Of a stretch of 45,470 nt of DNA, positions 34,363 to 44,100 are shown one piece after another. The stretch comes from Flavobacterium piscinae (lineage in GTDB: Bacteria; Bacteroidota; Bacteroidia; Flavobacteriales; Flavobacteriaceae). The DNA lies in NCBI RefSeq assembly GCF_004122145.1, contig NZ_SBKQ01000020.1, positions 1-45,470 on the forward strand, in the 5' to 3' direction. A program made the translations under genes and the position numbers. Each line of letters opens with the position of its first letter. Within the stretch, counting starts at the first letter, position 1. The notes under the pieces are model-generated. The model worked only from the letters and a program-made list of their open reading frames with translations, had not been told where the DNA came from and searched no databases.

Positions 34363-34383
34363 TTATGCTTTTTAATTTGGGGT

Positions 34384-36507
34384 TTATATTTTTTCTGTAA
34401 TTACTTCCAATTGGTTGCGGTAGTAATTATAGGTTTCAATTTGGGCTCTATAAACACGGTCGTTTTCATTGCGAACACGGTATTTATTATCTAATTTTTC
34501 AGAATGATAACGTGCTTTTACATTTCCTTTCCAACCCACATCAAAACTTTCGATGAGTTCAAATTTAATATTTTCGTCATAAATCGGACAAGTAACTTCC
34601 ACTCGTGCATCGATGTTTCGGGTCATAAAATCAGCAGAGGAAATAAAAACTTCCGGTTTACCATGATTCCCAAATATAAAAATTCGGGAATGTTCCAGAA
34701 AATTATCTACGATGCTGATGGCTTCAATATTTTCGCTCATCCCTTTCACACCCGGAATCAAACAACAAATGCCTCGAACAATCAATTGAATTTTCACTCC
34801 TGCTCGACTGGCATCATATAATTTATCAATCATTCGGACATCAGATAAACTATTCATCTTCAATTTGATATATGTTTCTTTCCCGGATAGAGCATGCATA
34901 ATTTCTCGATCAATGAGTTTATACATTTTATTTCGAGTATAATGTGGCGAAACAACCAAATGCTTATAGCGATGCACACGGTAATTGACTTCAAAGAAAT
35001 CGAAGACTTTGTCGGCATCTTTTAAAATCTGTTGATGGCTCGTAAACAATGTCACATCGGTATACACTTTAGCAGTAGATTCGTTAAAATTTCCGGTAGA
35101 AATGAAACCGTATCGTTTTATTTTTTTATCCTCAAATCGATCGATGACACAGATTTTGCTGTGTACTTTTAATCCTTTCACACCAAAAATCAAATTAATT
35201 CCCTCTGTTTGCATTTGTTCAGCATAAGAAATATTGCTTGCCTCATCAAAACGAGCTTGTAATTCAATTTGAACGGTTACTTTTTTTCCGTTTTTAGCGG
35301 CATTTATCAACGAACTAATGATTTGTGAATTCTTAGCCAAACGATAAAGTGTGATTTTAATACTGATGACTTTTGGGTCAAGAGCGGCTTCACGTAGAAA
35401 TTTGATTAAATAAGAAAAAGATTGATAGGGAGCATTGACTAAATAATCTTTTTCACTTATCTTTTTGATGATGCTACCTTCCAAAGCTAAACCATCAACA
35501 GGTAATGGCGTTTTAGGTTGGTATAATAAATCGTATCGTCCTAAATTAGGAAAATCCATATAATCACGACGGTTGTGGTATCTTCCTCCGGGTATAATGC
35601 TATCGGTAGAATCGATGTTCATTTTTTCTAAGAAAAACTTCAACGTATCTTTATCAATTGACTGATCGTAAACAAATCGAACGGGTTCTCCTATTCTTCT
35701 ATCGCGAACACTTTCGGAAATTTTTTCGGCAAAACTTTTGCTGATGTCACTGTCAATTTCCAACTGAGCATCACGGGTTATTTTGATCATGTGTGCAGAA
35801 ATACTTTCATATTCAAAAATATTGAAAATACTTTGCAGGTTATATCGAATCACATCATCTAAAAGAATTATAAATTGTTTTTCACCATTAGAAGGCAAAA
35901 CTACAAATCGATTGATTGTTTTTGGAATTTCAATCACTGCATAACGAATGTCTTTTTTATTTTTTTTAAACCCTAAAAAAGATGATTTTTCAACTGTTTC
36001 GTTTTTCATGACAAGTTTTACGGCTAAATAACCGGATGTATCTTTAAGAAGCGGAAATTCTGCCAAATCATTTAAGATGATGGTGACTAAAGCCGGGCTA
36101 ACCTTTTGAATAAAAAAATCATGAATATAATTTTCCTGTTCTTTTGAAATTTCTTTTTCATTGATAATGAAAACGCCTTCTTTTTCGAGTTCTTTTTCAA
36201 TGATATTAAGAATTCGCAAACTTTCTGATTGCTGTTTGATGACAATGTCGGTAATGTCTTTGAGTAATTGTTGAGAGGTGATTCCACCCAAAACTTTTTC
36301 TCCGGTTTGTCCGGAAAGACTTAGTCGTCTTATGGCAGCAAAACGCACACGGAAAAACTCATCTAAATTATTGGAAAAAATGCCTAAAAATCGTAATCTA
36401 TCTAATAATGGAACCGTTGGGTCAGCGGCTTCTTGAAGCACTCTTGCATTAAAACATAACCAACTTTTCTCTCTGTCAACATAACGGTATTCAATCGCTT
36501 TAATCAT
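34384..36507 (-). CDS. ppk1: Polyphosphate kinase 1
   Basis: 707 aa, full-length PPK1. The N-terminal domain starts with REKSWLCFNARVLQEAADPT and FSNNLDEFFRVRFA. The middle is an inserted H domain. Two phospholipase-D-like catalytic domains follow: LKVHSKICVIDRF (about residues 444-456) contains the autophosphorylated His, then STGNFNESTAKVYTD, and FIFGNHGKPEVFISSADFMTRN near the C-terminus. It polymerises the terminal phosphate of ATP into polyphosphate at the membrane. The start overlaps the sixA stop by 8 bp; ppx follows, forming a polyphosphate operon. Confidence 0.95.
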   Translation of the reverse strand: MIKAIEYRYVDREKSWLCFNARVLQEAADPTVPLLDRLRFLGIFSNNLDEFFRVRFAAIRRLSLSGQTGEKVLGGITSQQLLKDITDIVIKQQSESLRILNIIEKELEKEGVFIINEKEISKEQENYIHDFFIQKVSPALVTIILNDLAEFPLLKDTSGYLAVKLVMKNETVEKSSFLGFKKNKKDIRYAVIEIPKTINRFVVLPSNGEKQFIILLDDVIRYNLQSIFNIFEYESISAHMIKITRDAQLEIDSDISKSFAEKISESVRDRRIGEPVRFVYDQSIDKDTLKFFLEKMNIDSTDSIIPGGRYHNRRDYMDFPNLGRYDLLYQPKTPLPVDGLALEGSIIKKISEKDYLVNAPYQSFSYLIKFLREAALDPKVISIKITLYRLAKNSQIISSLINAAKNGKKVTVQIELQARFDEASNISYAEQMQTEGINLIFGVKGLKVHSKICVIDRFEDKKIKRYGFISTGNFNESTAKVYTDVTLFTSHQQILKDADKVFDFFEVNYRVHRYKHLVVSPHYTRNKMYKLIDREIMHALSGKETYIKLKMNSLSDVRMIDKLYDASRAGVKIQLIVRGICCLIPGVKGMSENIEAISIVDNFLEHSRIFIFGNHGKPEVFISSADFMTRNIDARVEVTCPIYDENIKFELIESFDVGWKGNVKARYHSEKLDNKYRVRNENDRVYRAQIETYNYYRNQLEVITEKI

Positions 36508-36991
36508 CTTTTAAATCTCTTGGAAAAAGTACTTTATTGATTTTGCCTTTACGGATAGTTGACCAACTGTCTACATCAAATGAAAGGGATACAAATCCGG
36601 CAGTAGGCACATTATCAATAAAAACATCTCCAAATTTATTAACAAATTCTGTGATTGCCTCATTATGTCCGAAAAGAATAACATTTTCATAACTATTATC
36701 GCATGATTTAATTATTTTTTCAAGTTTAGCACTATCAAAAGTATACAACTCATCTTTAAAAACAATACTTTCTAATGGCCACATTTGAATTTGGGCAAAA
36801 ATCACTGCTGTTTCTGATGCTCTCTTAGCAGTGCTACTCCAAATTAAATTCGCCTTTGGGATAAAATTTGAAATGTTTTTTGCAACCAAATGAGCATCGC
36901 GAACACCTCTTTGGGCGAGCACTCTGTCTTTATCCTGAACCGGTGCGTCCCAACTGGATTTTGCATGCCTGATTAATATTAAATTTTTCAT
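36500..36991 (-). CDS. sixA: SixA-type phosphohistidine phosphatase
   Basis: 163 aa histidine-phosphatase superfamily protein. LILIRHAKSSWDAP (residues 4-17) carries the catalytic RHG-type motif (RHA here, as in SixA), then WSSTAKRASETAVIF (about 51-65) and FGHNEAITEFVNKFG (about 107-121) with the second catalytic His. SixA removes phosphate from histidine of phosphotransfer proteins. Its coupling to ppk1, whose mechanism uses a phosphohistidine, is suggestive but a shared function is only inference. First gene of the sixA-ppk1-ppx operon. Confidence 0.88.
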   Translation of the reverse strand: MKNLILIRHAKSSWDAPVQDKDRVLAQRGVRDAHLVAKNISNFIPKANLIWSSTAKRASETAVIFAQIQMWPLESIVFKDELYTFDSAKLEKIIKSCDNSYENVILFGHNEAITEFVNKFGDVFIDNVPTAGFVSLSFDVDSWSTIRKGKINKVLFPRDLKDD

Positions 36992-37249
36992 TGAAAAAGA
37001 ATTGTTTGCAACTAATTAAATATAAGTACAATTTAAGATTATTTTTTTAATAAATGTACCTTATTAATATAAAAATTCATAATTCATTGTGGTAAATATT
37101 GATTAAAACAAAAAACAAAACTTTTTAGAATGACAAAATGAAAATTTTTAAATCTTAACCCAACAAAATATTCCATGTCAACTTATCAACAAGGCTTGTT
37201 AATAAGTATTTATTTATGTATTTTCTTACTGATATTTCATTTTAACGCC

Positions 37250-37299
37250 TTTTATCGGCATTTTTATGCATTTTATCGATAAAATATTTTTTTTTATCG
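37250..37299 (+). promoter_or_regulatory. Three TTTTATCG boxes at 21-bp spacing, possible operator
   Basis: TTTTATCG starts at 37250, 37271 and 37292, exactly 21 bp apart, two turns of B-DNA. The middle copy is part of a 14-bp perfect palindrome (37271-37284). Regular helical phasing of identical boxes upstream of an adhesin operon suggests binding of a regulator in tandem. No regulator is identified. Confidence 0.4.
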
Positions 37300-37389
37300 A
37301 AACAACTTTATACATTCGACAAGAATTTAAGAATAAATTAACGCAGAAACATGTATAAATATAAGAAAAAAGAGTGGTTATTCATCGAC

Positions 37390-37436
37390 AAAAAACTCCA
37401 CAAACAGCATTTTAAGTGCTACTTATCGAGTTTTTT
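37390..37436. other. Two-level hairpin with A and T runs
   Basis: AAAAAACTC (37390-37398) pairs with GAGTTTTTT (37428-37436), and an inner stem pairs 37406-37411 with 37415-37420 around a 3-base loop. T-runs are at both outer ends, so it could terminate transcription in either direction or be part of a leader or small RNA. No gene that needs a terminator ends here. Confidence 0.35.
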
Positions 37437-37618
37437 GGTTAGTTACAGAAGAAATGTACAAAAAAATCATATTGTATATAGTTTAGCCATCCGATAAATG
37501 TGTAAACTGTATAAGTCTATTAAAATTTATCCGCCCAAATCAACTAATTTATTAATTATGAAAAAAAACTTAACCCAAAATGTCAAAAATCATGAATTCA
37601 AAATTTAAATTTAAAATT

Positions 37619-38134
37619 ATGGGAAATCAAGCTACGACAAAGCGAAATAACGCTTTTGGACTGTTTGTTCTAATGCTATTGGTGCTTCCCTTTTTAGGTT
37701 TTTCACAAGACTTCAAATTGATTGAAGTAAATGAATACCTTAAAAGAGAGCCCAAAAAGGAAACTACTAGCCTTGCTGGTACAATTTCTGTCAAATCATT
37801 GATAAAAGATCTACACCCTTCGATCTATGTAAACAATGGTGCAGTAAACACTTATGGAAAACCTGCCAAAGTGTTATTTGTAGACACACCATCTATTTCA
37901 AAACTTAGAGATTTGAACTTAGAAATGAGTCAAGTAGAACTTGTCACTGTAAAAATCAACAAAAAGGAAGATCTTTCAACTCCTGTTGATTTATCATTTT
38001 TTTCAAATTATCCTTCACTTAGAGTAATTCTAATCAAAGTAAGTTTTGATTGTTCAGTGGATATGCTCAATAATTTGATCAAAAACAATAAGACTAATTT
38101 CACAGTATTATATACAGTTGAAAAGCCTTCCTAA
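37619..38134 (+). CDS. Exported protein of unknown function upstream of adhesin
   Basis: 171 aa from the ATG at 37619. Earlier in-frame ATGs at 37580 and 37592 only add a basic stretch. A signal peptide is clear: NNAFGLFVLMLLVLPFLGFSQ followed by DFKLIEVNEYL, with likely cleavage after Ser-Gln. The mature part (about 140 aa) has alternating hydrophobic residues and a single Cys near the C-terminus (SFDCSVDML); I recognise no family. No T9SS tail, so probably periplasmic or surface-bound by other means. It ends 40 bp before the giant adhesin start with no terminator, so the two likely form an operon. It may help in adhesin maturation, but that is position-based inference. Confidence 0.7.
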   Translation: MGNQATTKRNNAFGLFVLMLLVLPFLGFSQDFKLIEVNEYLKREPKKETTSLAGTISVKSLIKDLHPSIYVNNGAVNTYGKPAKVLFVDTPSISKLRDLNLEMSQVELVTVKINKKEDLSTPVDLSFFSNYPSLRVILIKVSFDCSVDMLNNLIKNNKTNFTVLYTVEKPS

Positions 38135-38174
38135 AAATATTTCTGTTCAGAAATTAATTTGTTAAAGAAATAAC

Positions 38175-41100
38175 ATGAATAATATGTACTCAAATTTCAA
38201 ACTAAACCTAAAATCAAATTATCTTTTAATACTCTTAATGGTGTTAATAGGTAATTCATTTTATGTAAATGCTCAGGTGAGAGTTCCTTTTACACAAAGG
38301 ACTTCTGTTTATACACCTCAAAAGACCATTTACAACGTGAAAGGTGATTTTACCATGATAGGTAATTCTAACTTAACACTTGTAGATTACGCTGATGATG
38401 GCTCAAATGCCAACAATATGCGTTATATTGATATGGATGGTGATCCTTCAACTTGGAACTCATCGTCATCAACATTGTCTCTTTCAACCGAGAATGGTGC
38501 AAATCCTGCTTGTTCAAATATAGTTTATGCCGGATTATATTGGACAGGAAGAGCATCCGATGCATCTACTAGTCCAACAGAATTTACTGCGGTTAGAACA
38601 GAACAAATCGGTACACAACCTATCAATCAAAATTCAACAATTGGTGATAATGATGCTATATCAAATACTAGCTATTCATTAAACATCACTCGTCAAGGAA
38701 ACACTAATGCACGTTATGTGCGTTATACATTCTCTGGAGATGGCGCTACTGTAGATTTTGAATTTCAAAACTCAACACCATATATTAGATATCGTATTAA
38801 TGGCGGTGCTTGGACAAATGCTACAAATCAATCAGTTTCCAATTCTGGTAATAATAGAACGGTAACATTTGACGCAGTCACTTTAACAACTGAAAATGAT
38901 GTTACATTAACTGTAAACTCATTAACTCGTGATTCGAGACAAAACTTATCAACTGGTGATTATGAAGATTCATCTTTTGCTTCAATAAATGTTTCCGGAT
39001 CAATTCCTGTTTTCGGAACTGTATCGAAAACTTTTGATAAACGAAAAGTTTCTATCAAAGGTCCAAATTCTTCTGCTTACACTGTTTTAACTGCTCAAGC
39101 AGATGATATTTATTATCCAGACAGTAGCGATGGTTTTATGTATTCCGCTTATATAGAAGTAACAGACTATGTTAGAACTAATGGATTAGGGGCTTATCAA
39201 GTAGCCGACATTGCCTTAGTTGAAGGTAATGGTGGTGGTACTGGTTATTATGGCGGATGGGGAATGGTCGTTGTTTATGAAAATGATAAAATGAAATGGA
39301 GAGATGTAACCATCTTTGACGGTCATTCATATGTTGCCGGTAGTGTTACTGCAGATTTTGAAATTCCGGTTTCTGGATTTAATACAGTTCAAGCAGGACC
39401 TGTTAATATGAAATTAGGGATGATTGCCGGAGAAGGTGATCGTGCAATTTCAGGAGATTACTTTCAAATCAGAAATCATCCGGATACAAACTGGGTTACG
39501 CTAAATCACGGTGCAAATGACACTAATAACTTCTTTAATTCTTCCATTTTTACTGGTGGTAATACCAGAGTACCTGAATTATTAAATAACACCGGATTAG
39601 ACATTAGTATGTTTGATATTCCTAATACAAATAATAGTGTTATTACAAACAATCAAACCTCTACCCGTTTTAGATATGGTTCTACGCGTGATACATATGT
39701 TATTTTTAACATTACAATGTCTGTTGATGCCTATATCCCTGAAATTGAAGGTTTGTTATCTGTTCAAAATATTGGTGGTGTCCCTGTAACATCAGGCGGA
39801 CCATACAATGCACAGCCTGGACAAGAAGTAGAATTTGGTGTAGATATTAAAAACCTTGGAACTGAAGCGGTAAATAATTACAGATTGGTAATTCCAATTC
39901 CATTTACCTCAACGTTTGTTCCAGGTAGTTTGAATAGTTCTATATTTTTTACTCCAAACCCAACTCCTAACAATCTGTTTTTTGATCCAAATTTAGGAGC
40001 TACTGGTTCTATTGTTTGGGATTTTGGTACCTTACCTTTACCTGCTGATCCACAAACATTGTTAGCTTCACTTAGATTCAAATTAAGAGCAACCGACAAT
40101 TGTGCTATACTCTCTAATCCAAATTGTTCTAACAATATTTTAGTGAATGGTCTTACCAACGGAACTGGTGCAGTAACCGGAATCCCTTTTAAAGACAGAC
40201 CATTAATTTTAGGATATAATAACTCTGGAAATTGTCAAGGAGAACCTATTTATCAACCTATTACTGTAAATATTGTTGCCGGAAACTATGTAGCTCAAAA
40301 TTGTTCGAATGTTCCTTTAGTACAAAACTTTTACTATTGTAACGGTGAAACAAATGTTACTGCAACCGAATTAGCTTCGGCATTCCCTCCGGGATCATTG
40401 TTTTACGCTGCTTATCCAGTTCAACAAGGTGCAAATCCAATTACAAATTTCCCAGTTAGTGCCGGAAATACTGCTACCTATTTTGCAGTTCCATTTAATG
40501 CAGATGGTTGTTATTTTGAATTTACAATTTCAGCTTGTCAACCTATCGATGCTGTGGATGACAATGCTGGACCAATCAATGGTACTTCAGGTCAAAACGG
40601 CGTGGTGAATGTATTTGATAACGATACTTTAAATGGTAATCCTGTTAATCCGGCTGATGTAACTTTAACTTTAGTTACACCTGATCCAACCGGTGCTCTT
40701 ACTCTTAACCCTGACGGTTCTGTGGATGTTGCAGTTGGTACTCCTGCCGGAACTTACACGTTAACTTACCAAATTTGTGAAAACTTAAATCCGGGTAATT
40801 GTGATACGGCTGTTGTAACTATTACAGTGAGTGCTCCGGTTATCGATGCTGTGGATGACAATGCAGGACCAATCAATGGTACTTCAGGTCAAAACGGCGT
40901 GGTGAATGTATTTGATAACGATACTTTAAATGGTAATCCTGTTAACCCGGCTGATGTAACTTTAACTTTAGTTACACCTGATCCAACCGGTGCTCTTACA
41001 CTTAACCCTGACGGTTCTGTGGATGTAGCAGTTGGTACTCCTGCCGGAACTTACACGTTAACTTACCAAATCTGTGAAAACTTAAATCCGGGTAACTGTG

Positions 41101-44100
41101 ATACAGCTGTTGTTACTATTACAGTGAGTGCTCCGGTTATCGATGCTGTGGATGACAATGCAGGGCCAATCAATGGTACTTCAGGTCAAAACGGTGTAGT
41201 GAATGTATTTGATAACGATACTTTAAATGGTAATCCTGTTAATCCGGCTGATGTAACTTTAACTTTAGTTACACCTGATCCAACCGGTGCTCTTACACTT
41301 AACCCCGACGGTTCTGTGGATGTTGCAGTTGGTACTCCTGCCGGAACTTATACCTTAACTTACCAAATTTGTGAAAACTTAAATCCGGGTAATTGTGATA
41401 CAGCTGTTGTAACTATTACAGTGAGTGCTCCGGTTATCGATGCTGTGGATGACAATGCAGGACCAATCAATGGTACTTCAGGTCAAAACGGTGTAGTGAA
41501 TGTATTTGATAACGATACTTTAAATGGTAATCCTGTTAATCCGGCTGATGTAACTTTAACTTTAGTTACACCTGATCCAACCGGTGCTCTTACACTTAAC
41601 CCCGACGGTTCTGTGGATGTTGCAGTTGGTACTCCTGCCGGAACTTATACCTTAACTTACCAAATTTGTGAAAACTTAAATCCGGATAATTGTGATACAG
41701 CTGTTGTAACTATTACAGTGAGTGCTCCGGTTATCGATGCTGTGGATGACAACCAAGGTCCTGTAAATGGAGCTAGTGGTCAAACAGCTGTAGTGAATGT
41801 ATTTGATAACGATACTTTAAATGGTAATCCTGTTAATCCGGCTGATGTAACTTTAACTTTAGTTACACCTGATCCAACCGGTGCTTTAACATTAAATCCT
41901 GATGGTACTGTTGATGTAGCCGCTGGTACTCCTGCCGGAACTTATACCTTAACTTACCAAATCTGTGAAAACTTAAATCCGGGTAACTGTGATACAGCTG
42001 TTGTTACAATTGTAGTTAGTCAAGCATCAATTATCGCTCAAAATGATAATTACAATGCTATTGAATGTATTACTGATAGTATTATTGGAAATGTTCTTAA
42101 TAACGATTCAGTAAATAATAGTCAAGCCTCGACTTCGAATGTAAACTTTAGTATCATTTCAGGTAATTATCCTAATATTTCAATTGATACGGAAGGTAAT
42201 ATAACTGTTTCATCGGGTATTCAAGCCGGTCAATATACTTTTGAATATACCATTTGCGAAATCATTAATCCTACTAATTGTAGTTCAGCTATCATTACAG
42301 TGAATGTGATTGACAATACTGTTCCTGTAATCAGCTTACTTCCTGGAGAATCTACAATTAATTGTCCAAATACTCCTGAGTTTACTCAGCCTACCGCTAC
42401 AGATGCATGTGGTGATGTTACTTTAACATTTAACGATGTTATAACTAACGGTAATTGTACAGGTAATTATTCAATTACGAGAACTTGGACTGCCACTGAT
42501 TTATCAGGTAATATTACAACAGCAAGTCAAACTATTAATGTGATAGATACAACGGCACCTGTTTTTGTTGAAGTTCTTCCAACTGATAATACTGTTGACT
42601 GCAGTCAAATTCCTGCCCCTGCAGTACTTACAGCTATAGATGAATGTAGTTCTGCTAACGTAGTATTTAACGAAGTAATTGAACAAGGAAACTGTGCAAA
42701 TCAATATTCTTTAATAAGAACTTGGGTAGCTACAGACGATTGTGGTAATTCCGTTACTCATGTTCAAACAATCTCTGTTGAGGATAATGTTGCTCCAACT
42801 TTTGTTGAAGAACTTCCTAATGATTTTGATGTTACTATTGAATGTAGCCAAATACCAATGGCGGTTACTTTAACTGCTACAGATAATTGTGGTAGTGCTA
42901 CAGTAACTTATAATGAGTCAATTCAACAAGGAAATTGTACGAATGCATACATAATTACAAGAACTTGGACAGCAACGGATGTATGTAATAACACTCGAAC
43001 CCACGTTCAAACAATAAATGTAAATGACACAACTGCTCCTACTTTTGTAGAAGAGCTTCCTGCTGATGTAACCGTTGAATGTACTGCTGTTCCAACTGCA
43101 GCTACTTTAACTGCTACAGATAATTGTGGTGATGCAACTGTTAGCTTCACTGAGTCAACTGAGCAAGGTCAATGTGCTAATGCTTTCGTTGTAACTAGAA
43201 CTTGGACAGCTACGGATGCTTGTAATAACCAAACGGTTCATACACAAATCATCACTGTTCAAGATACAACCGCTCCTACTTTTGTAGAAGAGCTTCCTGC
43301 TGATGTAACCGTTGAATGTACTGCTGTTCCAACTGTTGCTACTTTAACTGCTACAGATAATTGTGGTGATGCAACTGTTGCATTCAATGAATCAACCGAG
43401 CAAGGTCAATGTGCTAACGCTTATGTTGTGACCAGAACTTGGACGGCAACAGATGAGTGTGGAAATGAAACAACGCACACACAAATCATCACTGTTCAAG
43501 ATACTACGGCTCCTGCTTTTGTAGAAGAGCTTCCAGCTAACGTAACCGTTGAATGTAGTGCTGTACCAACAGCTGCTACTTTAACTGCTACAGATAATTG
43601 TGGTGAGGCAACTGTTGCCTTCACCGAATCAACCGAGCAAGGTCAATGTGCTAACGCTTTTGTTGTGACTAGAACTTGGACGGCAACAGATGAGTGTGGA
43701 AATGAAACAACACACATACAAATTATCACTGTTCAAGATACTGTTTCTCCTGAAATCACTACTCAAGCATCAAGTATTGTTGTTGAATGTGATGGATCTG
43801 GAAACCAAGGAGCTGTTGAGGCTTGGTTAGCATCCAATGGTGGTGCTACTGCAACTGACAACTGTTCTGATGTTACTTGGACAAATGATTTCAATGCTTT
43901 ATCAAACGATTGTTCTACAGCTATAACTGTGATTTTCACTGCAACTGATGCATGTGGAAATACCGCTACTACTTCAGCTACTTTTGCTGTACAAGATAGT
44001 ACTGCTCCTGTGGCTCCGGAAGCTCCTGCTGCTGTAACTGTAGCCTGTGCTTCTGAAGTTCCGGCAACCATTTCATTAACCGCTACGGATAATTGTGCCG

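Larger units (their letters stand above)
36992..37618. other. Long AT-rich spacer before the adhesin locus
   Basis: About 600 bp without a convincing gene, between the divergent sixA operon and the exported-protein/adhesin genes. It contains three TTTTATCG boxes (37250-37299) and a hairpin (37390-37436). A 48-codon frame at 37351-37497 overlaps that hairpin and is Lys/Tyr-rich with no family resemblance. No exact TAnnTTTG -7 box was found on the plus strand, so the adhesin genes may use a different sigma factor or an activator. Short Met-starting frames at 37558 and 37580 precede the chosen start at 37619. Confidence 0.5.

Noticed and set aside
37351..37497. 48-codon frame in the adhesin upstream spacer
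   Set aside because: Overlaps a strong hairpin, is Lys/Tyr-rich by base composition, and has no promoter box.
40545..42029. CRISPR-like or mobile tandem array
   Set aside because: The 297-bp period is in frame with a continuous coding region and has no spacers.
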